Assembly: GCA_002339135.1 (NCBI GenBank)
Contig: DDJR01000014.1
Span: 1 to 19,972, forward strand
Reading direction: 5' to 3'
DNA: 19,972 nucleotides
Source of the DNA: Flavobacteriales bacterium UBA2619
Lineage (GTDB): Bacteria; Bacteroidota; Bacteroidia; Flavobacteriales_D; Sanyastnellaceae
Below the pieces are notes generated by a model, which did not search any database, was not told where the DNA came from, and saw only the letters and a program-made list of their open reading frames with translations. A program made the position numbers and the translations under genes. Of this stretch, positions 8,663 through 15,518 are shown in pieces (position 1 is the first letter of the stretch; the number at the start of each line of letters is the position of its first letter).

Positions 8663-8737
8663 GAATCACAATATATAAGTGAATCATTTCTCAAGTTAAG
8701 ACTCTAAAACAACTGAATCATTAAAATAATAGAATCA
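8663..8737. repeat. Spaced GAATCA repeats
   Basis: The hexamer GAATCA occurs at 8663-8668, 8681-8686, 8715-8720 and 8732-8737. The start-to-start steps are 18, 34 and 17 nt, close to one unit of about 17 nt with one place skipped; GACTCT at 8700-8705 is a degenerate copy near the gap. It could be a cluster of binding half-sites upstream of the gene at 8778. Not proven. Confidence 0.35.
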
Positions 8738-8751
8738 CAACTGTCTGCCTT

Positions 8752-8777
8752 GTTGTAGTTATTGTGTACATTACAAC
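8752..8777. promoter_or_regulatory. Inverted repeat abutting the T9SS cargo start codon
   Basis: GTTGTA (8752-8757) and TACAAC (8772-8777) form a perfect 6-bp inverted repeat with 14 nt between, ending directly at the ATG at 8778. The left arm belongs to an 8-mer, TTGTTGTA, shared with the marR promoter. It is a plausible operator or early-leader element. Confidence 0.33.
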
Positions 8778-9893
8778 ATGTTTATCAAACCCCAACTCGT
8801 TGCCATATTTCTTGTATTTACTTCCTTTTTTGTTGTAGCCCAAACTTCTTCATGCCTTGACATCCTTCCCAATCCAGATACAGAAAACCCTGCTCTTTCA
8901 GAATTTGACAGATATATAATTGTGTTAGGGACTCTGAAGTTTTATGCAGAGCAGGGCGTAAGTGATGCTCAAATGGTTCATGCTGCATCCATCGGTGCTG
9001 AGTTGTTAGACAACAATGAGGATGGGGTCATTGACGATCTTGAACTAGGCGAGCACTTGCAAAGCGTCAATTCCGTCATGCCTCTTTTTGTTCATGAAGG
9101 ATCCCCTGCTGAAGATGCAATGATGGACAATTGGGATGATACATTTTGTCTCTCGGCAGTTTTATACTCGGATGAAATATCACCATGGGCTCCAGTTGAT
9201 TGGTTTGAAGATGCATGTTTGGAAGAAATTCTACATACCATCAATGCTTGTGGCCATGTTGAGATCTACCCAGAAACTTTCGCGCTTGAAACACCTGGTG
9301 CTTCTCAACTTTGTCAAGCCATGGATTTTGCGCGAGGAGGACAATTTATCGGAGTTCCAGGATCTTATCCAGAAGAGGCATGGTACCACTATGATGATGT
9401 TACTTGTGATTACCAATGCATGGCGATTGAGTATTTATATTGGTGCATTGCAACAGATATGGGTGTGTTAAATACTCCTGACATATGTTCTGCAATTGAA
9501 GAGGAGTGGGAGCCTTGTTCCCCAGGCTTGTTTGAGGATGTTGATGTGATGATGCATGCGATTGTAAACAACCCAGCTTACAAATTGCCGCAACTTGCCC
9601 CCGATGGTATTTACTGTCCCACGGTTGATGTTTCTCAGATTAACCTCAGTGATCCTTCTGTGTATCCCAATCCTTCTGATGGTCGTGTCAAAATTCACTT
9701 TAACTCTCTTGTAGATCAAGTGAGTCGTGTCCTTATTTCTGATTCATCTGGAAGAACGGTAATTGCACAAAATGTGACGATATCTACACCCCTTTTGGTG
9801 GTAGATGTCCCTGAATCAAAAGGATGTTTCATGCTAACTTTGTTCTCACAAAGTGGAGAATCTCTGTTCACCACAACATTAATCATAGATTAA
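8778..9893 (+). CDS. Secreted cysteine-rich protein with EF-hand-like loop and T9SS sorting domain
   Basis: Function not recognised. Signal peptide about 1-22 (hydrophobic core LVAIFLVFTSFFVV, cleavage near VVAQ/TSS). Residues 78-89 (DNNEDGVIDDLE) fit an EF-hand or dockerin calcium loop exactly (D1, N3, D5, G6, I8, D9, E12). A central domain (about 105-280) has EEILH at 149-153, MDFARGGQF at 182-190, and YPEEAWYHYDDVTCDYQC near 197-214. It ends near LPQLAPDGIYC. A type A sorting domain (about 296-371, starting VYPNP) sends it through type IX secretion to the cell surface. The mature chain has 12 cysteines, suggesting disulfides. The central domain gave me the impression of a conserved uncharacterised family, but I cannot name it. 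The RDD gene follows after 1 nt. Confidence 0.88.
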   Translation: MFIKPQLVAIFLVFTSFFVVAQTSSCLDILPNPDTENPALSEFDRYIIVLGTLKFYAEQGVSDAQMVHAASIGAELLDNNEDGVIDDLELGEHLQSVNSVMPLFVHEGSPAEDAMMDNWDDTFCLSAVLYSDEISPWAPVDWFEDACLEEILHTINACGHVEIYPETFALETPGASQLCQAMDFARGGQFIGVPGSYPEEAWYHYDDVTCDYQCMAIEYLYWCIATDMGVLNTPDICSAIEEEWEPCSPGLFEDVDVMMHAIVNNPAYKLPQLAPDGIYCPTVDVSQINLSDPSVYPNPSDGRVKIHFNSLVDQVSRVLISDSSGRTVIAQNVTISTPLLVVDVPESKGCFMLTLFSQSGESLFTTTLIID

Positions 9894-9894
9894 A

Positions 9895-10458
9895 ATGCAA
9901 ATTTTTGAAACCACCCGTATTGGCTTTGGTCCTCGCATGGGAGCCTATCTCCTTGACATCTTATTGGGAGGGGTGTTTGCCAGTGGATTTGGTATTTTTA
10001 TTGCCTTTTTAGGTTTTGGAGCTGGTGGTGTATTGGGATTGGCGATTGATGAGCAAGTTGAGCTAGAAAATTCTCTTAAGGCCATTGGAGTAGGAGCAGG
10101 AATAGGTGCTGTGATGGGAATGATAGGTGGATGTATCATTGGCTATTTTATTTACTCGATTATAGAAGCTTTGACGGGTGCAAGCCCGGCAAAAATGATT
10201 CTCGGATATAAAGTTGCAAACTCAGATGGTTCAGGTGGAGAGATATCTCTTTATTTAAAAAGATGGGCTGTTAAAAATGCGTCTAGTGTTTTTTCGATGC
10301 TTGCTTTGGTAACAGGGGCAATCATACTGCAACCCTTAGGTTCGATAATAGGATTCGTTGTGTTTTTAGGTTGCTTCTTAGCCCTAGGAGAAGACAAACA
10401 GGCTCTTCATGATAAAGTTGCAAAGACAGCGATTTTCAACAAAAGAAATATTATTTAA
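9895..10458 (+). CDS. RDD family integral membrane protein
   Basis: 187 residues with hydrophobic segments at about 16-46, 61-90 and 128-162. The RDD signature is visible: Arg14 and Asp21 in the first segment (PRMGAYLLD), KMILGYKV near 100-107, and the C-terminal HDKVAKTAIF. Glycine-rich stretches fill the second segment. RDD proteins are generally of unknown role, and some are linked to ion or small-molecule transport. The ATG is 1 nt after the stop of the secreted T9SS protein gene, so the two are probably co-transcribed, but this does not prove a shared function. It converges on acs with 12 nt between stops and no terminator seen. Confidence 0.87.
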   Translation: MQIFETTRIGFGPRMGAYLLDILLGGVFASGFGIFIAFLGFGAGGVLGLAIDEQVELENSLKAIGVGAGIGAVMGMIGGCIIGYFIYSIIEALTGASPAKMILGYKVANSDGSGGEISLYLKRWAVKNASSVFSMLALVTGAIILQPLGSIIGFVVFLGCFLALGEDKQALHDKVAKTAIFNKRNII

Positions 10459-10470
10459 CCTGAAAACAAC

Positions 10471-12366
10471 TTACAGGCCTGCTCCTTCTTTAATTTCTTC
10501 TACAACACTTGGATCTAGCAATGTAGATGTGTCACCAAGGTTACTTACATCGCCTTCTGCTATTTTCCTGAGTATTCTCCTCATAATTTTTCCAGACCTT
10601 GTTTTAGGGAGTCCTGAAACGATTTGAATTTTGTCAGGTTTTGCTATGGGTCCGATCATTTCAATCACCACGGCATTCACCTCTTTAACGAATGCCTCCA
10701 TGTTTTTCGGTTGCTTTGAGCAAATAGCGTAAGCATATATTCCCTGGCCTTTGATTGAATGAGGGAATCCGACAACAGCTGTCTCCACAATGTTTTCATG
10801 CTCATCTATCGCGGCTTCAATTTCTGCTGTGCCAAATCGGTGTCCACTCACGTTAATCACATCATCAACTCGTCCAGTGATTCTATAATAACCATCCCTG
10901 TCTCTTCTGCAACCATCTCCAGTAAAGTACTTCCCCTTGTATGTAGAGAAATATACTTGTTTGCATCGTTCGTGATCTCCATATGTAGTTCTAATCATGC
11001 TGGGCCAAGGGAACTTGATACACAGGTTTCCTTGCACATCATTTCCTTCAAGTTCTATTCCATCAGCATCTACAAGGCATGGCTGTATTCCCGGCAGTGG
11101 AAGCGTGGCATAACTGGGTTTAAGCGGGGTGATGCCTGCAAGAGGCGAAATCATGATTCCACCAGTCTCAGTTTGCCACCATGTGTCAACAATGGGGCAT
11201 TTTCCTTTTCCAATTTCATCATTGTACCAGTGCCAAGCTTCTTCATTGATGGGTTCACCCACTGAACCGAGCACTCTCAAAGAATCTAGATTGTGGTTTT
11301 TCACATGCTCGAGACCACACGCTTGAAGAGCCCTAATCGCTGTTGGAGCTGTATAAAAAAGATTCACTTTGTGTTTGGCACAGATGTCCCAAAAACGTCC
11401 AGCATCAGGGTAAGTAGGGACTCCCTCAAACATGACCGTTGTGGCTCCCGCAAGCAAAGGTCCATAAACAATGTAAGTATGGCCAGTGATCCATCCAATG
11501 TCTGCAGTACACCAATAAACATCTCCTTCTTGATACTGAAAAACATTGCGAAAACTGTACTCAGCATACACCATGTATCCTCCGCACGTGTGCACTACGC
11601 CCTTTGGCTTGCCTGTTGAGCCAGACGTGTACAGAACGAAAAGTTCATCCTCGCTATCCATGCTTTCAGCTGGGCACATGTCATCTACTTTTTCTAATTC
11701 CTCATGAAGCCAGACATCTCTTCCTGCGGTCATTTCCACTTTTCCGCCTGTTCTTTTTAAAACGATCGACTTTTTAATGCTGGGACATTTTTTCAGAGCC
11801 ACATCTACAATTCCTTTTAAATCAATCACTTTCGAACCTCTGTAACCTCCGTCAGCAGTTACAATAATGTTGCAAGAGGCATCGTTTATTCTGTCCTCTA
11901 GCGATCTAGCTGAAAATCCTGCAAAAACCACAGAATGCATTGCGCCTATCCGAGCGCAAGCTAATGTTGCAATCGCCAGCTCGGGTGTCATGGGCATATA
12001 CAAGCAAATGCGATCTCTTTTCGAAGCACCATTTCGTTTAAGCACATTTGCAAATGCATTAACACGTTGGTGCAACTCACGATAGGTGATTGTGATGTGG
12101 TCCTCTTTCGGGTCATTTGGTTCCCAAAGAATTGCCACCTGATCTCCTCGATTTTCAAGATGTCTATCTATGCAATTTTCGGTAACATTCATCTTTCCGC
12201 CAACAAACCACTTCACTTTAGGTTCGTCAAAATTCCACTCTAAGGTGCTATCCCACTTCTTCTTCCATGTAAAATCCTGTGCTTTTTTATCCCAAAATCT
12301 TTCAGGATCTTTGACACTGAGATCATACTCACGTCTGTACTCTTCAAGGGAATTAATTTTTTGCAT
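10471..12366 (-). CDS. acs: Acetyl-CoA synthetase (AMP-forming)
   Basis: Activates acetate to acetyl-CoA via acetyl-AMP. 631 residues, close to the usual 640-650. Motifs: ATP loop YTSGSTGKPKG at 246-256, the WWQTETGG block at 396-403 whose second Trp shapes the small acetate pocket, TGDGCRRDRDGYYRITGRVDD from about 482, the hinge and A8 region INVSGHRFGTAEIE, and PKTRSGKIMRR with Lys593. That lysine is the adenylation-step residue controlled by reversible acetylation in known Acs enzymes. Monocistronic by appearance. The 138 nt upstream (12367-12504) has no obvious TAnnTTTG promoter. It feeds the same acetyl-CoA pool as the fad operon. Confidence 0.95.
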   Translation of the reverse strand: MQKINSLEEYRREYDLSVKDPERFWDKKAQDFTWKKKWDSTLEWNFDEPKVKWFVGGKMNVTENCIDRHLENRGDQVAILWEPNDPKEDHITITYRELHQRVNAFANVLKRNGASKRDRICLYMPMTPELAIATLACARIGAMHSVVFAGFSARSLEDRINDASCNIIVTADGGYRGSKVIDLKGIVDVALKKCPSIKKSIVLKRTGGKVEMTAGRDVWLHEELEKVDDMCPAESMDSEDELFVLYTSGSTGKPKGVVHTCGGYMVYAEYSFRNVFQYQEGDVYWCTADIGWITGHTYIVYGPLLAGATTVMFEGVPTYPDAGRFWDICAKHKVNLFYTAPTAIRALQACGLEHVKNHNLDSLRVLGSVGEPINEEAWHWYNDEIGKGKCPIVDTWWQTETGGIMISPLAGITPLKPSYATLPLPGIQPCLVDADGIELEGNDVQGNLCIKFPWPSMIRTTYGDHERCKQVYFSTYKGKYFTGDGCRRDRDGYYRITGRVDDVINVSGHRFGTAEIEAAIDEHENIVETAVVGFPHSIKGQGIYAYAICSKQPKNMEAFVKEVNAVVIEMIGPIAKPDKIQIVSGLPKTRSGKIMRRILRKIAEGDVSNLGDTSTLLDPSVVEEIKEGAGL

Positions 12367-12504
12367 TTGAGGGTCGTGAATCAGAAATTGTGAAATGAAT
12401 AGATCGAGTTCATAAAATTAAGAAAACCACGACCACCAACCTAGATGTAACTCCTTGTTTGTGTTGATTGATGTGGAGTTCGTTTGGGTTTAAGTTTGAG
12501 ACAC

Positions 12505-13155
12505 CTATACAATCAGACCATCAGCCATCCTCAATGTTCGATTTGCTCTTGCGGCAAGATCTTCGTTGTGGGTGACTATGATGATGGTAAGTCCAAGTTT
12601 ATCTCGAAGTTCAAAAAACAAATCGTGAAGCATTTTCGCATTTTCAGAATCTAAGTTCCCCGAAGGCTCATCCGCAAATAGAACATCTGGTTTGTTGATT
12701 AGAGCTCTGGCTACAGCGACACGTTGTTGCTCACCACCAGATAATTCAGAGGGTAAATGACTTTCTCTATCTGTAAGACCCAATTCAGATAATATTTCTT
12801 TGCCACGTCTTTCAGCTTCATCATCTTTAATACCGGCAATCCAAGCTGGCATCATTACGTTCTCCAATGCAGTGAATTCTGGCAGTAGTTGATGGAATTG
12901 AAACACAAATCCGATGTTTTTATTTCTAAAGTTAGCCAGTTCTGTTCTAGACAAGTTCGACACCGTTTGGTCAGAAATCACTAGCTTTCCTGAAGAAGGT
13001 GTATCAAGCGTACCAAGTATTTGTAGTAATGTGGTCTTCCCAGCTCCCGATGCGCCTACGATACTCACCACTTCGCCTTTCGCTACATTTATTGTAATGC
13101 CCTTAAGCACTTCAAGGTCTCCGAAAGACTTATGAATATTATTTACGTGAATCAC
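12505..13155 (-). CDS. lolD: ABC transporter ATP-binding protein, LolD/MacB type
   Basis: ATPase subunit of the LolCDE/MacB/FtsE class, 216 residues. Walker A GASGAGKT at 34-41, Q-loop Gln86 (FVFQFHQLLPEFTALENV), signature LSGGE at 138-142, Walker B DVLFADE ending in Glu163 and followed by PSGNLD, and switch His196 (VTHNEDLA). The spacing and the FQFHQLLPEFTALENV block match LolD, which releases lipoproteins from the inner membrane. No permease gene is adjacent, so a MacB-like export role remains possible. The start is GTG at 13155; no in-frame ATG follows near the N-terminus. A TAGATTG box ends 5 nt before the GTG. Divergent from sucC. Confidence 0.9.
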   Translation of the reverse strand: MIHVNNIHKSFGDLEVLKGITINVAKGEVVSIVGASGAGKTTLLQILGTLDTPSSGKLVISDQTVSNLSRTELANFRNKNIGFVFQFHQLLPEFTALENVMMPAWIAGIKDDEAERRGKEILSELGLTDRESHLPSELSGGEQQRVAVARALINKPDVLFADEPSGNLDSENAKMLHDLFFELRDKLGLTIIIVTHNEDLAARANRTLRMADGLIV

Positions 13156-13160
13156 GTGCG

Positions 13161-13167
13161 CAATCTA
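13161..13167 (-). promoter_or_regulatory. Candidate -7 box of the LolD-like gene
   Basis: TAGATTG on the minus strand, followed by C; only 5 nt separate it from the GTG start. One T short of TAnnTTTG. If used, the transcript would be leaderless or nearly so. Confidence 0.28.
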
Positions 13168-13175
13168 GTACTCAA

Positions 13176-13210
13176 CCCCCGAAAATCGACTAACTTTGCC
13201 CCCGAAAATC
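13176..13210. repeat. 12-bp direct repeat bracketing the sucC promoter
   Basis: CCCCCGAAAATC is found perfectly at 13176-13187 and again at 13199-13210, a 23-nt period (about two helical turns). The second copy begins at the base after the TAACTTTG box; the first ends 3 nt before it. GC-rich runs are rare in this AT-rich intergenic DNA. It is a possible tandem operator for sucC, or the result of a local duplication. Confidence 0.6.
13191..13198 (+). promoter_or_regulatory. Candidate -7 box of sucC
   Basis: TAACTTTG, a full match to the Bacteroidota consensus TAnnTTTG, 31 nt before the sucC ATG. No clear -33 TTTG is seen at the usual distance upstream. Confidence 0.5.
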
Positions 13211-13229
13211 ATCTCTTAAAAGCAAGAAT

Positions 13230-14441
13230 ATGAATCTGCATGAGTACCAGGGGAAAACAATCCTCAAAAGTTTTGGCGTAGCCATTCAAGAAGGATTAGT
13301 AGCTGAATCAGCTGAATCAGCTTACGATGCTGCTACAATGCTAGCGGAGAAGACAGGCACTGAGTGGTTTGTTCTCAAAGCTCAAATTCATGCTGGTGGT
13401 CGAGGAAAGGGTACTGTTACAGAAACAGGATCTCATGGCGTTGTCTTGGCGAAGGGTTTAGATCAAGTCAAAGCTGTTGCTTCTGGTATACTAGGAGGTC
13501 ATCTGGTCACTGCTCAAACTTCAGCTGAGGGTAAGTTGGTGAATAAGGTACTTGTCGCCCAAGATGTATACTATCCAGGGGAGTCTGAAACAGAGGAGTT
13601 TTATGTGTCTGTCTTGCTGGATCGGTCTTCAGGAAAAAACATCATCATGTACTCTCCCGAAGGGGGAATGGACATTGAGGCGGTTGCTGAAAAAACACCT
13701 CACTTAATCTATACAGAGACGGTAGATCCAGGAGTAGGTCTTCAGGGTTTTCAAGCTCGCCGTATTGCTTTTAACTTGGGCTTAAGTGGCATGGCTTACA
13801 AGCAAATGTCCAAGTTTATTTTCAAGCTTTACGATGCGTACATAGGATGTGATGCTTCGATGTTTGAGATTAACCCTGTCCTCAAAACATCAGATAATAA
13901 AATCATTGCAGTTGATGCTAAAGTGAGTCTCGATGCAAATGCACTTTACCGCCATCCAGATTACGCATCGATGCGTGATAAGTCTGAGGAGGATCCTGCT
14001 GAATTGGAGGCTGATGAGATCGGGCTTAACTATGTTAAACTTGATGGAAATGTCGGTTGCATGGTGAATGGTGCTGGACTGGCTATGGCAACAATGGATA
14101 TTATTAAACTAAGTGGAGGAGAGCCTGCAAACTTCTTAGACGTTGGAGGTACTGCAGATGCTGCTCGAGTTGAGCAAGCCTTCAGAATTATTTTACAAGA
14201 CAAAGCAGTGAAAGCTATCCTAGTGAATATTTTTGGGGGAATTGTTCGTTGTGACCGTGTCGCTCAAGGGGTTGTAGATGCTTACAAGAACATGGGCTCG
14301 ATCGACGTGCCTATCATCGTGCGTCTTCAAGGAACGAATGCTACTGAAGCTAAGAAACTCATTGATGAATCTGGGCTTGAAGTGACTTCTGTTATTCTCC
14401 TTCAAGAGGCTGCTGATGCGGTTGCTGCTGTAGTCGCTTAG
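13230..14441 (+). CDS. sucC: Succinate-CoA ligase (ADP-forming), beta subunit
   Basis: Beta subunit of succinyl-CoA synthetase (TCA cycle, substrate-level phosphorylation). 403 residues. N-terminal MNLHEYQGKTILKSFGV, ATP-grasp region with AQIHAGGRGKG at 51-61, FEINP near 213-217 and VDAKVSLD for metal-nucleotide binding, and the CoA-ligase part with NFLDVGG, NIFGGIVRCD and RLQGTNATEA. All are typical. sucD is not adjacent, which is common in Bacteroidota. A short in-frame 9-bp tandem repeat (13302-13319) encodes AESAES at 26-31. Its TAG overlaps the stop of the convergent methyltransferase gene by 4 nt. Confidence 0.96.
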   Translation: MNLHEYQGKTILKSFGVAIQEGLVAESAESAYDAATMLAEKTGTEWFVLKAQIHAGGRGKGTVTETGSHGVVLAKGLDQVKAVASGILGGHLVTAQTSAEGKLVNKVLVAQDVYYPGESETEEFYVSVLLDRSSGKNIIMYSPEGGMDIEAVAEKTPHLIYTETVDPGVGLQGFQARRIAFNLGLSGMAYKQMSKFIFKLYDAYIGCDASMFEINPVLKTSDNKIIAVDAKVSLDANALYRHPDYASMRDKSEEDPAELEADEIGLNYVKLDGNVGCMVNGAGLAMATMDIIKLSGGEPANFLDVGGTADAARVEQAFRIILQDKAVKAILVNIFGGIVRCDRVAQGVVDAYKNMGSIDVPIIVRLQGTNATEAKKLIDESGLEVTSVILLQEAADAVAAVVA

Positions 14442-15091
14442 AGTTTTCTTAAGATCTGTACTCCATCCCAAACCGGCAGAAGTACATTCTCAACATCTTC
14501 ACAGCATGATATATATTGATTAAGTCGGTGTATTCTGGATGCTCCTGAATCAAGGTTTGAAAGTTTCTTTTTATCGAGCACAGCCCCTCCCCAAATCACA
14601 TTGTCTACCAGGAGCCATCCACCCACCCTCAGTTTAGAAATAGCAAACTTGACATATTCGATTTGATGTTCCTTATCAGCATCAATCCACACCATGTCAT
14701 ACGGTCCTTTTAGCTCTCCTGAATTAATTACGTCCAAGGCGTGGCCATAATGTATATTGACAGATTCTACAATCCCTGCTTCATGAAAATATTTTTCATG
14801 CATGTCTTGGAGCTCGTCATTAATCTCGACGGTATCAATAACACCTCCTTTTTCAAGACCTTCTGACAGACATATGGTAGAGTATCCTGTGAAGGCACCC
14901 AGCTCTAAAATCTTTAGAGGCCGAATCATTTTAGTTATCGTAGATAAAAACCGACCTTGAATAGGATCACTTAACATCTGAGGTTTTGTTGTTGATAGCC
15001 AAGTATCTCTTCTCAATCGAGACAACACTTCTCCCTCAAAAGAAGAGTGAATTGTCGAATATTCATTTGTTGCGTCCTCGAAATGTGCCAT
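14438..15091 (-). CDS. Class I SAM-dependent O-methyltransferase (catechol OMT-like)
   Basis: 217 residues, matching the bacterial cation-dependent O-methyltransferase family (COMT/CCoAOMT type). Motif I ELGAFTGYST at 63-72, acidic VEIND at 88-92, metal-site WIDADK at 135-140 and VDNVIWGG at 162-169 are all present. Family members methylate catechol-like hydroxyls using Mg2+ or another divalent cation; the substrate here is unknown. The 3' end overlaps sucC by 4 nt tail to tail. Divergent from the SUI1-like gene, with a compact shared promoter region. The -7 box lies only 4 nt before the ATG. Confidence 0.92.
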   Translation of the reverse strand: MAHFEDATNEYSTIHSSFEGEVLSRLRRDTWLSTTKPQMLSDPIQGRFLSTITKMIRPLKILELGAFTGYSTICLSEGLEKGGVIDTVEINDELQDMHEKYFHEAGIVESVNIHYGHALDVINSGELKGPYDMVWIDADKEHQIEYVKFAISKLRVGGWLLVDNVIWGGAVLDKKKLSNLDSGASRIHRLNQYISCCEDVENVLLPVWDGVQILRKL

Positions 15092-15095
15092 GCTG

Positions 15096-15103
15096 CAAAT
15101 CTA
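15096..15103 (-). promoter_or_regulatory. Candidate -7 box of the O-methyltransferase gene
   Basis: TAGATTTG on the minus strand, a full TAnnTTTG match, ending 4 nt before the ATG at 15091. The usual distance to the start site puts transcription at or inside the first codon, which predicts a leaderless mRNA or an alternative promoter. Confidence 0.42.
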
Positions 15104-15108
15104 CCTCG

Positions 15109-15115
15109 TACCTTG
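15109..15115 (+). promoter_or_regulatory. Candidate -7 box of the SUI1-like gene
   Basis: TACCTTG followed by C, one T short of consensus, 19 nt before the chosen ATG at 15135. The same TACCTTGC occurs ahead of the T9SS gene at 17579. Confidence 0.27.
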
Positions 15116-15134
15116 CGCAATATTTGCAAACAAA

Positions 15135-15482
15135 ATGGCAAAACGAAGACTCAATAACGATGGAATGGTTTTTAGCACCAATTCTAGCTTCAGCTGGGAT
15201 GAGGACAGCCAAGTAGAAGGTGATTCAACTTGGACACCATCAGATTGCAAGCTGTATGTTAGTCTTGACCGCAAGCAAAGAGCCGGGAAGCCTGTGACTC
15301 TTATCGAAGACTTTAATGGTCCTGCTTCAGAGTTACTCGTGTTAGGGAAAGCCCTTAAAGTTATGTGTGGAGTTGGAGGAACAGTCAAGGAGGGTTGCAT
15401 TATAATCCAAGGCGACCACAGAGATAAAGTTGTTCTAAGATTAGAAAAAGAAGGTTATTTTGTAAAGCGAAAGGGAGGCTAG
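15135..15482 (+). CDS. SUI1/eIF1-like translation factor (YciH family)
   Basis: 115 residues from the ATG at 15135. The C-terminal part is the SUI1 fold: VSLDRKQRAGKPVTLIEDF, then LLVLGKALKVMCGVGGTVKEG, then IIIQGDHRDKVVLRLEKEGYFVKRKGG. The basic loop and the CGVGGTVK motif are the family hallmarks. Archaeal and eukaryotic relatives monitor start-codon choice on the small ribosomal subunit, and bacterial YciH is linked to translation repression under stress; the role in Bacteroidota is unproven. I chose 15135 (MAKRRLNNDG) over the in-frame ATG at 15090 because the first 15 residues of the longer form do not look like the family and would overlap the candidate promoters. Transcribed toward the RlmL-like rRNA methyltransferase, 36 nt on. 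Confidence 0.9.
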   Translation: MAKRRLNNDGMVFSTNSSFSWDEDSQVEGDSTWTPSDCKLYVSLDRKQRAGKPVTLIEDFNGPASELLVLGKALKVMCGVGGTVKEGCIIIQGDHRDKVVLRLEKEGYFVKRKGG

Positions 15483-15518
15483 TCCCATGTAAAAGTTAGA
15501 TTTAAGAAGTCAGATAAT

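Larger units (their letters stand above)
8504..8777. other. Divergent intergenic region between marR and the T9SS cargo gene
   Basis: The longest non-coding stretch (274 nt), very AT-rich. It holds the marR promoter/operator at one end, a GTTGTA-N14-TACAAC inverted repeat touching the start codon at the other, and four GAATCA words between 8663 and 8737. I see no small gene, RNA gene or terminator in it. Confidence 0.6.

Noticed and set aside
9222..9257. Possible zinc-peptidase motif EEILHTINACGH in the T9SS cargo protein
   Set aside because: The first His of HExxH is Glu and the third-ligand spacing does not fit gluzincins or metzincins. I do not call it a peptidase.
9136..9471. 111-codon open frame inside the T9SS cargo gene
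   Set aside because: Out-of-frame shadow of a gene with a clear signal peptide and sorting domain; the product resembles nothing.
10759..11265. 168-codon open frame antisense to acs, and another at 11293-11619
   Set aside because: Both lie fully inside the well-supported acs gene on the opposite strand; their translations are low-complexity, Ser/Ile-rich, with no recognisable domain or start context.
12449..12480. AACTCC...GGAGTT hairpin downstream of the LolD-like gene
   Set aside because: Only 6 bp of stem with a 20-nt loop and no T-tract on either strand, so not a credible terminator.
15090..15134. Longer start of the SUI1-like gene at 15090
   Set aside because: The added residues are unlike the family and the ATG would overlap the first codon of the divergent methyltransferase gene and its -7 box.
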